This document shows positions 36,157 to 45,194 of a stretch of DNA of 64,000 nucleotides, in pieces (the stretch's first letter is position 1; each line of letters opens with the position of its first letter). The DNA lies in the NCBI RefSeq assembly GCF_003966155.1, contig NZ_RXNS01000002.1:310001-374000 (forward strand), read 5' to 3'. The position numbers and the translations under genes were made by a program. Below the pieces are notes generated by a model, which was not told the DNA's origin, did no database searches, and worked only from the letters and a program-made list of their open reading frames with translations. Source of the stretch: Halomonas nitroreducens (GTDB taxonomy: Bacteria; Pseudomonadota; Gammaproteobacteria; Pseudomonadales; Halomonadaceae).

Positions 36157-36993
36157 ATGCCCATTCTCCACTTCGACCCGATACGTGATGTCTGGAGTGG
36201 CCTCGCGGCGGGCTATGACCGTCTCGTCACCCCCACGCACCTGTGGCTGGGCAACGAGGCCCTGCGCCGGGCCGGCCTCGCCCCCGGCATGTCGTTTCTC
36301 GATGTGGCCTGCGGCAGTGGTGCCTTGAGCCTGCCGGCGGCGCGCCTGGGGGCGCGGGTCACCGCCATCGATCTCTCCCCTGCCATGATCGAGCGTCTCG
36401 AGGCCAGGGTGAAACAGGCGGGGATCAAGAACTTCGAGGCCCGGGTCATGGACGGCTGCGCCCTGCAGCTGGACGACGACACCTTCGACATGACGGCATC
36501 GCAGTATGGCGTCATGCTCTTTCCCGACTTCATGACCGGCCTGGCCGAGATGGTGCGCGTCACCCGGCCGGGGGGCACGGTGCTGGTGATCGCCCTCGGC
36601 CTGCCCGAGGAGGTCGAGTTCATGCGCTTCTTGATGGACGCCATCCAGGCCGCGGTACCCGAGTTCCCCGACCTCTCTCCGGAGTCGCCACCGCTGCCGT
36701 TCCAGCTCGGCAGGCCCAACAAGCTGCGTCATCGGCTGATCACCACCGGCCTGAGGGACGTCCGGGTGGAGCGGATCACCGAATCCCTGCGCTTCAGGTC
36801 GGGCCAGGCATTGTGGGACTGGCTGATGTACAGCAACCCCATCCCCGGCCAGCTGGTCGCCGACCTCTCGCAGCAACAGCAGGCCCGGGTCCTCGAGGAG
36901 CTGGACGCCAGGCTTCGGGAGCGCGCCGGAAACGACGCCTCCGCGGTGCTCACCAGCCGGGTCAATATCGGCATCGGCACAAAGCGTGACTAA
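36157..36993 (+). CDS. class I SAM-dependent methyltransferase (UbiE/COQ5-like)
   Basis: A 278-residue methyltransferase. SAM motif I is FLDVACGSGALSLPAA (residues 47-62), the acidic ribose contact is TAIDLSPAMIERL, and motif II/III are FDMTASQYGVMLFPD and VTRPGGTVLVIALG. It resembles ubiquinone/menaquinone and small-molecule methyltransferases, but the C-terminal third is not specific. GGGGGAAA precedes the ATG. It is followed by the second DUF503 copy. Substrate unknown. Confidence 0.88.
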   Translation: MPILHFDPIRDVWSGLAAGYDRLVTPTHLWLGNEALRRAGLAPGMSFLDVACGSGALSLPAARLGARVTAIDLSPAMIERLEARVKQAGIKNFEARVMDGCALQLDDDTFDMTASQYGVMLFPDFMTGLAEMVRVTRPGGTVLVIALGLPEEVEFMRFLMDAIQAAVPEFPDLSPESPPLPFQLGRPNKLRHRLITTGLRDVRVERITESLRFRSGQALWDWLMYSNPIPGQLVADLSQQQQARVLEELDARLRERAGNDASAVLTSRVNIGIGTKRD

Positions 36994-37097
36994 CCGTCTC
37001 GAGACGCCCGGGGCCATCGATCGCGCTCGGCTCGGGCGCGGCAGGATGCGGATCCAGACACGGCAAGCTCCTGCACCCCCAGCAACCAGGAGTGGCC

Positions 37098-37379
37098 ATG
37101 AATCTCGGCATTCTCACCCTGCGAATCTCCCTTCCCGGCTGCGCCTCCCTCAAGGAGAAGCGCCAGCGCATGCGCGGGATGCATCAGCGTTATGGCCGCA
37201 ACCCGGCGGTAGCGGTCTGCGAAAGTGCCGACCGTGACCGCCTGGAGACCAGCGAATGGACCTTTGTGGTGGTCAAGCCGACGGCGCCGGAGGTCGAGTC
37301 GCTGTGCAACGAGATCGAGGACAAGGTGCAGCGCACGGTCGATGGCCGGGTAATGGAGACCACCCGGGAGATGCTCTGA
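37098..37379 (+). CDS. DUF503 family protein, copy 2
   Basis: A 93-residue paralogue of the gene at 27007, about 77% identical over the full length, with the same SLKEKRQRM and MHQRYGRNP segments. The differences cluster in the middle ([12 protein letters not shown] against VTGHSLPEVESL). AGGAG precedes the ATG at 37098; a GTG two codons earlier is the only alternative. The flanking DNA differs from that of copy 1, so the duplication is old or the second copy was acquired. Confidence 0.88.
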   Translation: MNLGILTLRISLPGCASLKEKRQRMRGMHQRYGRNPAVAVCESADRDRLETSEWTFVVVKPTAPEVESLCNEIEDKVQRTVDGRVMETTREML

Positions 37380-37527
37380 CCACGCAGGTGGCAGCCAATG
37401 GATATCGCCCATACTAGCAGGAGGCCGACGCCCGCCTGTCGCCGGGCACACACGCCCCTGTAACAGTCCGGCGGCATGCTGGGGTCGCCCTACCCGGGAA
37501 CCACCACCAAGGATAGCGAGGCCCACG

Positions 37528-38829
37528 ATGAAACGGATGATCCCGACACTCACTCTCTGCTGGCTGCCGTGGCTGCTGGCCTCGGCCCCGGTGTCGGCGG
37601 CGCCGGATGACGCCGTCGCGGCCGCCGCCAGCCAGGTTACCCTGGGGCCCCGCCCCCTGGCGCTGGTACAGGCCATGGGCGAGGACAGCCAGCGGGAACG
37701 CGACCTCAAGGCTCGCCTGCTGCGCTGTGCTACTGATGACCGGCCCTGGCGCCGCAGTGATTTCACCATCGGCCATCGCGGGGCGCCGATGCAGTTTCCC
37801 GAGCATACCCGCGAGTCCTACCTCGCCGCGGCCCAGATGGGGGCCGGGACCATCGAGTGCGACGTGACCTTCACCGCCGACCAGGCGCTCGTCTGCCGAC
37901 ACTCCCAGTGCGACCTCCATGCCACCACCAACATCCTCGAGACCGACCTGGCCCGGAAGTGCAGCGTGCCGCCGGCCTTCGACCCGGACAGTGGCGAGCT
38001 GACCAATGCAGCCGAAGTCCAGTGCTGCACCAGCGACATCACCCTGGCCGAGTTCAAGTCCCTGCAGGGCAAGATGGAGGGCGCCAACACCGAGGCGCGC
38101 AGCGTCGCGGCCTACCTGGATGGCACGCCCGGCTGGCGCACCGACCTCTACGCCGATCGCGGCACCCTGATGACGCATGCCGAGAGCATCGCGCTGTTCC
38201 AGGCCCTGGGCGTGCGGATGACGCCGGAACTCAAGGCCCCGAGCGTCGCCATGCCCTTCGAGGGCATGAGCCAGGCCGACTACGCCCAGAAGATGATCGA
38301 CGAGTACGAGGCCGCCGGCGTGCCGGCAAGCGAGGTCTTCCCGCAGTCGTTCAACCTGGAGGACGTGCACTACTGGATCGCCAACGCGCCGGCCTTCGGC
38401 GACCAGGCCGTCTACCTGGATGACCGCTACGACCTCGATGACTTCGATCATCGCGATCCGTCCAGCTGGTCGCCCAGCATGGAAGAACTCGCCGAGCAGG
38501 GCGTGAAGATCCTGGCACCGCCGATGTGGATGCTGCTGGCGGCCGATCCCGGGGCCGACGACGGCGAGAGCCGCATCGTGCCCTCGGTCTATGCCGAGCG
38601 CGCCCGGGCGGCCGGGCTGGACCTGATCGCCTGGAGCTTCGAGCGTTCCGGCCCGCTGACCCGGGACGGCGAGTGGTATCACCAGACCACCGACGCGGTC
38701 ATCGACGGCAACGGCGACAAGCTGCTGACCCTGGACGTGCTGGCCCGGGACGTGGGGGTCCGTGGCCTGTTCTCCGACTGGCCCGCCACCGTCACCTTCT
38801 ATGACAACTGCATGACCCCCGAGGCCTGA
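37528..38829 (+). CDS. exported glycerophosphodiester phosphodiesterase family protein
   Basis: A 433-residue protein with a Sec signal peptide (residues 1-25, VSAA cut) and a GDPD TIM barrel. [19 protein letters not shown] (about 80-98) carries the catalytic His and the metal Glu, and [23 protein letters not shown] the second His and metal Asp. Several Cys pairs (CSVPPAF, CCTSD) suggest disulfides in the periplasm. It would cleave glycerophosphodiesters to glycerol-3-phosphate and alcohol, like GlpQ, but it is longer and diverged. It is a single gene with a hairpin after it. Confidence 0.88.
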   Translation: MKRMIPTLTLCWLPWLLASAPVSAAPDDAVAAAASQVTLGPRPLALVQAMGEDSQRERDLKARLLRCATDDRPWRRSDFTIGHRGAPMQFPEHTRESYLAAAQMGAGTIECDVTFTADQALVCRHSQCDLHATTNILETDLARKCSVPPAFDPDSGELTNAAEVQCCTSDITLAEFKSLQGKMEGANTEARSVAAYLDGTPGWRTDLYADRGTLMTHAESIALFQALGVRMTPELKAPSVAMPFEGMSQADYAQKMIDEYEAAGVPASEVFPQSFNLEDVHYWIANAPAFGDQAVYLDDRYDLDDFDHRDPSSWSPSMEELAEQGVKILAPPMWMLLAADPGADDGESRIVPSVYAERARAAGLDLIAWSFERSGPLTRDGEWYHQTTDAVIDGNGDKLLTLDVLARDVGVRGLFSDWPATVTFYDNCMTPEA

Positions 38830-38838
38830 GTCCTCACC

Positions 38839-38863
38839 GCAGGCCGCACCCGGTGCGGCCTGC
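38839..38863 (+). terminator. GC hairpin after the phosphodiesterase gene
   Basis: GCAGGCCGCACC 38839-38850 pairs with GGTGCGGCCTGC 38852-38863 nine bases after the stop. No T tract. The following 270 bases up to 39133 hold no gene or clear signal that I can see. Confidence 0.6.
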
Positions 38864-39133
38864 CCCTGCCCGCCCTCTCTGCCCTGTCCGATGGCTGCCG
38901 TCCCGCGCCCCCACCGGGACGGCGCAATGCACGTCCCGGTCGCGCCAGGATGGCCGATATGAACCGGATCTGCCCTGTCCGCCTCTCACCTTCCAGCACG
39001 GTGAGCGCGATGCTGACCCCATGGGGACAGGCGCCAGGCGAGGCCACCCCTCGCCGGCCATCCCGGCCGCGGGATGCCGGGCCGCCCAGGCGTCCCGGCA
39101 TCCGACCGCTCACCCTTCAGGGAGGCCATACCC

Positions 39134-40510
39134 ATGTTGGCAACATCCGCTATCGAAACCCTGCAAGACGCCTTGCGTGGTCGCGTGATCCAACCGACCG
39201 ATGCCGACTACGAGGAGGCGAGAACGCTCTTCAACGCGATGATCGACAAACGCCCGCGCCTGATCGCCCAGTGCGTCGACGTGGCGGACGTGATCGCCGC
39301 CGTCGGGTTCGGCCGAGACCAGGGGTTGCCGATCGCCATTCGCGGCGGTGGGCACAATGGCCCCGGCCTGGCCTCGGTCGACGACGGCCTGGTCATCGAT
39401 CTCTCGTCGATGAAGGGACTGCGCGTGAATCCCGGAGCCCGGACGCTTCGCGTCGAGCCCGGCTGTCGCTGGGGCGACGTCGACCATGCCACCCATGCCT
39501 TCGGCCTGGCGGCCGTCAGCGGCATCCACTCCAATACCGGCGTGCCCGGCCTGACTCTCGGTGGCGGCCATGGCTACCTGACCCGTCGCCACGGCCTCGC
39601 CATCGACAACCTGCTGAGCGCCGACGTGGTCCTCGCCGATGGCCGGCTGGTGCATGCCAGCGAGGACGAGCACCCCGACCTGTTCTGGGCATTGCGCGGC
39701 GGGGGCGGCAACTTCGGCGTGGTGACCTCGTTCGAGTTCCGTCTGCACCCGGTGGAGACGGTCATCGCCGGGCCACTGTTCTGGCCGATCGAGGCCCTCG
39801 AGACCACGCTGCGCTGGTATCGCGACTGGCTGCCCCAGGCGCCGGAGGAGGTCTACGCCTTCTACCTCACCGCCGAGGTGCCCTCGGCGCCGCCCTTCCC
39901 GCCGGAACTGCACGGCCGCAAGGTGTGCGGGCTGCAATGGTGCCTCACGGGCAGCGAGGCGGATGCCGAGGCGGCGCTGCAGCCGGCCCGCGAGGTGGCC
40001 GAGCCGCTGTTCGAGGGCATCGGCCCCATGCCCTACCCCGCCCTGCAGAGCATGTTCGATGCCCTCTACCCCGAAGGCCTGCAGTGGTACTGGAAGGGCG
40101 ATGTGGTCCGCGAGCTCCCCGACGCGGCCATCGCCGAGCATCAGCGCTTCGCCGAGGTGCCCACCAGCCTGTCGACGATGCACCTCTATCCCATCGACGG
40201 CGCCGTGCACCGCGTCGAGGAACAGGCCACCGCCTGGCGGTTCCGCGATGCCACCTGGTCGATGGTCATCGCCGGCATCGATGCCGACCCGGCCAACCAG
40301 GAGCGCATGCGGCGCTGGGCGCGTAACTACTGGGAGGCCCTGCATGGCCACTCGGCGGGAGGCGCCTACGTGAACTTCATGATGGAGGAGGGCCAGGAGC
40401 GCATTCACGGGACCTACGGCGACCACCTGCCACGCCTGCAGCGTATCAAGGCCCACTACGACCCGGAGAACCTCTTCCGGGTGAACCAGAATATCGCGCC
40501 CGCCAGCTGA
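39134..40510 (+). CDS. FAD-binding oxidoreductase, berberine-bridge-enzyme type (copy 1)
   Basis: A 458-residue flavoprotein of the VAO/BBE class, related to 6-hydroxynicotine oxidase. The FAD loop RGGGHNGPGLASVDDGLVIDLS (about 69-90) holds the His for a histidyl-FAD bond, and the segment GVPGLTLGGGHGYLTRRHGLAIDNLLS lacks the Cys that makes the second bond in bicovalent members. The C-terminal YDPENLFRVNQNI is the BBE signature. AGGGAGG precedes the ATG at 39134. A related gene lies at 42097-43455. Substrate unknown. Confidence 0.92.
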   Translation: MLATSAIETLQDALRGRVIQPTDADYEEARTLFNAMIDKRPRLIAQCVDVADVIAAVGFGRDQGLPIAIRGGGHNGPGLASVDDGLVIDLSSMKGLRVNPGARTLRVEPGCRWGDVDHATHAFGLAAVSGIHSNTGVPGLTLGGGHGYLTRRHGLAIDNLLSADVVLADGRLVHASEDEHPDLFWALRGGGGNFGVVTSFEFRLHPVETVIAGPLFWPIEALETTLRWYRDWLPQAPEEVYAFYLTAEVPSAPPFPPELHGRKVCGLQWCLTGSEADAEAALQPAREVAEPLFEGIGPMPYPALQSMFDALYPEGLQWYWKGDVVRELPDAAIAEHQRFAEVPTSLSTMHLYPIDGAVHRVEEQATAWRFRDATWSMVIAGIDADPANQERMRRWARNYWEALHGHSAGGAYVNFMMEEGQERIHGTYGDHLPRLQRIKAHYDPENLFRVNQNIAPAS

Positions 40511-40615
40511 TCGGCGGGCACGACAGCGCACGCCGGAACGACGCCGGCGTGCGGACCGACCACCGGGGCGGCGGCTGCCGTCCCCCGGTGGCCAGGCCGG
40601 CCCTGATGCGCTTGC

Positions 40616-41641
40616 CTACGGCGGGCAGGTGGCACCCGGCACATGGAACTTGCGCCGATGCCCCCCGGGGGTGATCCCCGCCTGCCGCTTGAACAGTCGC
40701 CGGAAGAAGGCCGGATCCTCATAGCCCACGGCCCAGGCGATCTCGTCGATGGGCCGGGAGGTGCGCTCCAGCAGGCGCTTCGCCTCCTCGAGCCGCAGCG
40801 CCTGCACGTACTGGATCGGCGAGTAGCCGGTGGCCTTCAGGAAGCGCCGCTGGAAGCTTCGCTCCGCGGCACCGCTGCCCGCGGCCATCCGCTCCACCGG
40901 TGAGTGGCAGTCAAGGTGCTCGGCGATCCAGCGCTGGGCGCGCTCGACCACCGCATCGCCGTGGTCGAAGCGGGGCGAGAAGACACTGTAGGCCGCCATG
41001 CCGTCGGTATGCAGGTCGAAGGCGAAGAACTTGGCAATGGCCTGGGCCACGCCCGAGCCCAGTTGCCGGGCCACCAGGTGGAGCGCGAGATCCTGCCAGG
41101 ACGAACCGGCCCCCGACATCACTAGCTCCTGGTGCTCGCCCTCGATGATCAGGGTCTTCTCGAGGGCAAGGGTCACCTGGGGAAAGTGGCGCCGGAAGGT
41201 GTCGGCATAGGCCCAGTGCATGGTGGCCTCGCGCCCGTCGAGCAGGCCCGTCTCCGCCAGCAGCAGGGTCCCCGAGCACGCCAAACACAGCCGTGCTCCC
41301 CCGACGTGCATGGCCAGCAGCCAGTCCACCAGCTCGGGATACCGGCCGGTCTGCCATTCGCCATCCACCACCATGAAGGACGGCACGATGACCAGATCGG
41401 TGTGCGTGACCTCCTCGACGGAGCGCTTCTTCAGCAGGGACAGGCCGGCATCCAGGGTCAGCGGCCCCTCGCCCGCGGCGACGATGTCCACGCTGAACGG
41501 CGGATGCCGGGCGAGCGCCTCGTCGAACCAGCCCAGGGCACCGAAGCAGTTGAAGACATCATGCAGCCCCGTGAGGGTGCCGATAATCACATCCCGGGTC
41601 GCCACCAGGCTGACATGTTGGGCGGGTTGACGTGTCTCCAT
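40616..41641 (-). CDS. GlxA-type AraC family transcriptional regulator
   Basis: A 341-residue regulator with an N-terminal DJ-1/PfpI-like amidase domain (residues about 10-185, with the nucleophile-elbow-like ARLCLACSGTLLLAE) and an AraC helix-turn-helix at the end: GSGAAERSFQRRFLKATGYSPIQYV and VGYEDPAFFRRLFKRQ. The start METRQPAQHV at 41641 is preferred; 41695 would add 18 residues. It converges with one flavoenzyme gene and is divergent from a small membrane gene. The family often controls amine or osmolyte catabolism. The target is not known. Confidence 0.88.
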   Translation of the reverse strand: METRQPAQHVSLVATRDVIIGTLTGLHDVFNCFGALGWFDEALARHPPFSVDIVAAGEGPLTLDAGLSLLKKRSVEEVTHTDLVIVPSFMVVDGEWQTGRYPELVDWLLAMHVGGARLCLACSGTLLLAETGLLDGREATMHWAYADTFRRHFPQVTLALEKTLIIEGEHQELVMSGAGSSWQDLALHLVARQLGSGVAQAIAKFFAFDLHTDGMAAYSVFSPRFDHGDAVVERAQRWIAEHLDCHSPVERMAAGSGAAERSFQRRFLKATGYSPIQYVQALRLEEAKRLLERTSRPIDEIAWAVGYEDPAFFRRLFKRQAGITPGGHRRKFHVPGATCPP

Positions 41642-41822
41642 ACCGAGCAACGTGGCAGAGACGGCCAGACTCTGCCACTGCCATCGCATCCCCATGGCAG
41701 TGTCCGGCCGAACGGCAGCGCCCTATGACGGTCTACCACGCGAACGGCAGCGCCGGCGAGTCCGGCAGCCTTGCCGAGCGGGGCTCACGGCCGCACCAAT
41801 GCATCAGGGAATGCCAGCAAGG

Positions 41823-42050
41823 ATGACGATCTTCAGGACCACCGGGTTTCTATCCGCCTTCTTCTTCACGACCGCCGTGACCTGCGGCGTCGTCTACCGC
41901 CTGATCGGCTCACACATCGACACGCGGGGCGTGCTGCACGAGCCGTTCTTCCTGATTCCGCTCGGCTGGCTCTCGCTGGCCCTGGGCCTGATGTTGCTGC
42001 TGGCCTGCGTCGGCAGCTGGCTGGCGAGACGCAACCGACGGCGGGACTAG
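41823..42050 (+). CDS. DUF3955 family small membrane protein
   Basis: A 75-residue protein with two helices, GFLSAFFFTTAVTCGVVY and LSLALGLMLLLACVGSWL, and the family-typical link IGSHIDTRGVLHEPFFLIPLGW. The C-terminus is strongly basic (RRNRRRD). Function unknown. It is divergent from the GlxA-like regulator and converges with the second flavoenzyme. Confidence 0.82.
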   Translation: MTIFRTTGFLSAFFFTTAVTCGVVYRLIGSHIDTRGVLHEPFFLIPLGWLSLALGLMLLLACVGSWLARRNRRRD

Positions 42051-42096
42051 GTCGGCCCCGCCCCCTGTTGCCCTGGCGGGATGCCGACACCGCCGC

Positions 42097-43455
42097 TCAG
42101 GAGACGGTTGAGGCGGGGATATTCTGGTTGAAGCGGAACCGATTCGCGGGGTCATAGCGACGCTTCAACGCTGCGAGCCGTTCGTAGTTGCCCCCGTAGG
42201 CGGCCCGGACCCGCGCTTCCCCCTCGTCGGCCAGGTAATTGACGTACGCACCCTCGTCCAGGAACGGCGCCGCAGCGTGGAAGCAGCGGCGTCCCCACGC
42301 GATATTGGCGCTGGAATCGGCCGGATCCTGCCACATGCGCAATACCAGCACGCTGTATTGGGCGTGCCGATGAGCGAAGGCGGTGTCCTGTGGTTCCACG
42401 CGGCCGACCGCCCCGCCCAGGTGCTCGATCGCGATCGCGGCGAAGGGGGATGGCACGTCATCGGCGAAGCTGTCCACGATCGCCTCGATGGCGGCATCGC
42501 TGAAGGTCCGCATGAAGCCCGCCTTCCAGTAGTGCCGCAGCCCCGGTCGGAAGACCTCGGTCAGCAGGTTCTGCACCACCGGGTAGGGGACGGGCGCGAT
42601 GGTATCGAGCAGGGGAGCGCTCATCGAGCGCAAGGGTTGTACCACCCTCTCGCCTTCCTCGAGTTCCCCGCACCAGCAGACGATGATGTCCAGCACTGGC
42701 CCCTCGGGGCCCAACAGCAGGGTGGCATCCGCCCTCAGCTCATCGGGCGCTGCGCTGGACCAGTCCCGATAGAAGCGCAGCATTTCCTTGGCGCGATCCA
42801 GCGGAAAGACCAGTTCGCCGGCGAGCACGGTCCCGACGGGATGCAACCGGTACTCGAAGGACGTCACCACGCCGAAGTTGCCGCCCCCGCCGCGCAGGCC
42901 CCAGAAGAGCTCGGCATTCTCGTCGTCGCTGGCCGTGAGCCACTGGCCGTCGGCCGTGACCACATCGGCCGACAGCAGGTTGTCGCAGGCAAGACCGTAC
43001 TTGCGGTTGAGATAACCGATTCCCCCGCCCAGGGTGAGACCCGCGATGCCGGTCGAGGGCACGATGCCGCCGGTGGTGGCCAGCCCGAAGGCCTGGGTCT
43101 CGTGATCGAAGTCGCCCCAAGTGGCGCCCCCCTCGGCTCGCGCCGTTCGCCGCCGTGGATCGACACGCACGCTCCTCATCGCCGACAGATCGACCACCAG
43201 GCCACCCTCGCCGACGGCGCTACCCGTCACCCCATGGCCACCGCCGCGCACGGCCACCGGCAAGCCGGCCTCGCGGGCAAAGCCCAGGGCCGCCATCACG
43301 TCGGCCACGCCGGCACAGCGCACGATGGCGGCGGGCCGCGAGTCGATCATGCCGTTGAATACCCGTCGAGCCTCGTCATAGCCCTCATCTTCCGGAGAGA
43401 AGAGCCGCCCACGCAGCGGCGTCCGCCAAGCCTGAATCCTCGCACTCGCCAACAT
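42097..43455 (-). CDS. FAD-binding oxidoreductase, berberine-bridge-enzyme type (copy 2)
   Basis: A 452-residue paralogue of the gene at 39134, with RGGGHGVTG (histidyl-FAD site), STGIAGLTLGGGIGYLNRKYGLACDNLLSADVV and the end RYDPANRFRFNQNI. The second covalent Cys is again absent. The start MLASARIQ at 43455 follows GGGAGG at an ideal distance; 43506 would add a low-quality extension. It is divergent from the VOC gene at 43697. The two flavoenzymes surround the GlxA-like regulator and may share its control. Confidence 0.92.
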   Translation of the reverse strand: MLASARIQAWRTPLRGRLFSPEDEGYDEARRVFNGMIDSRPAAIVRCAGVADVMAALGFAREAGLPVAVRGGGHGVTGSAVGEGGLVVDLSAMRSVRVDPRRRTARAEGGATWGDFDHETQAFGLATTGGIVPSTGIAGLTLGGGIGYLNRKYGLACDNLLSADVVTADGQWLTASDDENAELFWGLRGGGGNFGVVTSFEYRLHPVGTVLAGELVFPLDRAKEMLRFYRDWSSAAPDELRADATLLLGPEGPVLDIIVCWCGELEEGERVVQPLRSMSAPLLDTIAPVPYPVVQNLLTEVFRPGLRHYWKAGFMRTFSDAAIEAIVDSFADDVPSPFAAIAIEHLGGAVGRVEPQDTAFAHRHAQYSVLVLRMWQDPADSSANIAWGRRCFHAAAPFLDEGAYVNYLADEGEARVRAAYGGNYERLAALKRRYDPANRFRFNQNIPASTVS

Positions 43456-43696
43456 GACGCCGGCCTCCCGCTCGGTGTCCGAAGCGCCACCGGCCCCGGG
43501 TGCCACCTCGGCACGCCCTCATCGTCCTGCACATTAGTCCTCTGCCTTCAATATAGTACCGAGCGTCACGGCGTCAGCGGCCGTTGCACCCGCCGCCAGC
43601 GCTGGCCGGGACCAAGGGTGAGGCTCCCCTGGTGGAATGCATCGGCCTGCGCCATAGTCTCCTTGACGACCCACCGAAGCCCGGCGAGGTGCCGTG

Positions 43697-44104
43697 ATGC
43701 TGCCCATCCGCGGGATCGACCATCTGGTGCTGCGCATCTGCGACGAGCAACGCATGCTCGCCTTCTACTGCGAGGTGCTGGGCTGCACGCTGGAGAAGCG
43801 CCAGGACGCGCTCGGTCTGATCCAGCTGCGGGCGGGCGACGCGCTGATCGACCTGGTGCCCGTGGAAGGCCCCCTGGGCCGCCGCGGCGGACCGCCACCC
43901 GACCGGGATGGCCATAACCTGGATCATTTCTGCCTGCGCCTCGCCCCCTTCGACGAGGCGGCGATCCGTCGCCACCTGGCCGCCCACGGCGTCGAGGTCG
44001 GCGAGACCAAGCCGCGCTACGGGGCCGAAGGGACGGGCCCCTCGCTCCACCTCCAGGACCCCGATGGCAACACCCTCGAGCTCAAGGGACCACCCGACGC
44101 CTAG
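43697..44104 (+). CDS. VOC family protein (glyoxalase/dioxygenase fold)
   Basis: A 135-residue cytoplasmic VOC protein: IRGIDHLVLRICDEQRMLAFYCEVLGC (metal His at 9) and HNLDHFCLRLAPFDEAAI (second His) then LQDPDGNTLELKG (metal Glu). This is the single-domain type also found in fosfomycin-resistance-like and glyoxalase I relatives. GAGG precedes the ATG; the GTG just before is a less likely start. It is divergent from the BBE gene and convergent with the intradiol dioxygenase gene. Confidence 0.88.
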   Translation: MLPIRGIDHLVLRICDEQRMLAFYCEVLGCTLEKRQDALGLIQLRAGDALIDLVPVEGPLGRRGGPPPDRDGHNLDHFCLRLAPFDEAAIRRHLAAHGVEVGETKPRYGAEGTGPSLHLQDPDGNTLELKGPPDA

Positions 44105-44178
44105 CTGCACCATGGCCCGGGCGCGAGTCACCTTCCCTGGCAGCCCCGATGACATCCCTGCCCCGACCGCCTGCACTT

Positions 44179-44931
44179 TCAGCGCATCTCCAGGGCGATA
44201 CGGAAGGCCCCCCTGTAGCCCTCCCCGCTTTCGGTCAGATCCAGCACCAGCTCGTCTCCACCACTGCGACGGTAGATGCCGTCTCCGTCATTGCGCACAT
44301 TGCGTGACCCCCTTTCGGCATACGGGGCCTGTTGGTGCACCCGATCGGTCAGGGCGTCGTCGAAGTACAGCTGCGAGGTGAAGTCCAGGCCAAGGTCGGC
44401 CTCGGGGGCGGTGCGAATCTTGAAGTGGATATGCACGGCCCGCCCCGAATACCAGCCGGGGTAGAGGGTGGTGAACCGGGCCATGCCACGGCTATCCGTC
44501 ACCTGATAGCCGCGCAGGAAGCGCTGTTCACGGGTATCGAAGCGTCCTGCCACGTCCTGCACGCCCGAATAGACACCCAGGGCGTCGCACTGCCAGAGAT
44601 CGACCACGGCTCCGGCCAGCGGCGTGCAGGCGTCCTCAGCGAACCGGAAGACGTGAAACGCCAGCGCCACCGGCACGCCCGACTTGCGAGTCCCATCGGT
44701 GGGGTCCGAGCGAAGGTCGCTGCGCTCGAGCCGGGCATCCACGTAGTAGGGGCCCTCCGTCTGGCGTGGCCTGGCGACGCAGAAGGGTGGCGCCCCACCG
44801 GTATCGCCGACCGAAGCCGTGACGCCGCCCGTCCGGCCCCCGAGTGACGCGACGGCGGCCACCCCGGCGAAACGCAGCATCTGGCGTCGACTCAGCCCTT
44901 GCAGGCTCGGCATGGTGCCCCGCTTGGCCAT
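44179..44931 (-). CDS. Tat-exported intradiol ring-cleavage dioxygenase family protein
   Basis: A 250-residue protein with a twin-arginine leader (LSRRQMLRFAGVAAVASLGG) and the intradiol dioxygenase core. QTEGPYYVDARLERSDLR and VVDLWQCDALGVYSG are family-typical; iron ligands are the first Tyr in GVYSG, the second in YPGWYSGRAVHIHFK and the two His there. Cytoplasmic relatives open catechol or protocatechuate; exported members are poorly known. It is a single gene. The start may be 44931 or 44913; the leader is kept in both. Confidence 0.9.
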   Translation of the reverse strand: MAKRGTMPSLQGLSRRQMLRFAGVAAVASLGGRTGGVTASVGDTGGAPPFCVARPRQTEGPYYVDARLERSDLRSDPTDGTRKSGVPVALAFHVFRFAEDACTPLAGAVVDLWQCDALGVYSGVQDVAGRFDTREQRFLRGYQVTDSRGMARFTTLYPGWYSGRAVHIHFKIRTAPEADLGLDFTSQLYFDDALTDRVHQQAPYAERGSRNVRNDGDGIYRRSGGDELVLDLTESGEGYRGAFRIALEMR

Positions 44932-45052
44932 CTCGTGCCCCCCGAAGCATGCTTCCCATCAGCGTAGCCCGACTTTACCCACGAGATTCACATCACCGGG
45001 GGATCTCGCCATGTCGCAGACGGTCACCTTGACTGTTGGACCACGACACGAC

Positions 45053-45074
45053 GTTGCCGGGACATCCCGGCAAC
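45053..45074. other. 10-bp inverted repeat in the gap before the aco operon end
   Basis: GTTGCCGGGA 45053-45062 and TCCCGGCAAC 45065-45074 around CA. It lies in the 263-base gap between the intradiol dioxygenase start and the lipoate ligase stop. There is no T tract on either strand. It could be an operator for the dioxygenase gene. No other signal was seen in the gap. Confidence 0.5.
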
Positions 45075-45194
45075 ACCCGGGTCATCGACCACGGCGCGTC
45101 ATCCCGTCTGGTGGCACGATCCCGCCATCACGCGATGTTGGAGTGGTCCTGCCTGTGTGAAACCAGGCGCGCCTGATTCGCGCACGCCAGCGGC

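Noticed and set aside
42277-43917. A 546-codon plus-strand frame opposite the second BBE gene.
   Set aside because: No motif; the minus-strand reading has FAD and BBE signatures and a good ribosome site.
45011-45160. A possible 49-codon plus-strand gene in the gap before the lipoate ligase.
   Set aside because: Weak ribosome site, includes the 45053 inverted repeat, Pro/Arg-rich composition; no support for a real peptide.
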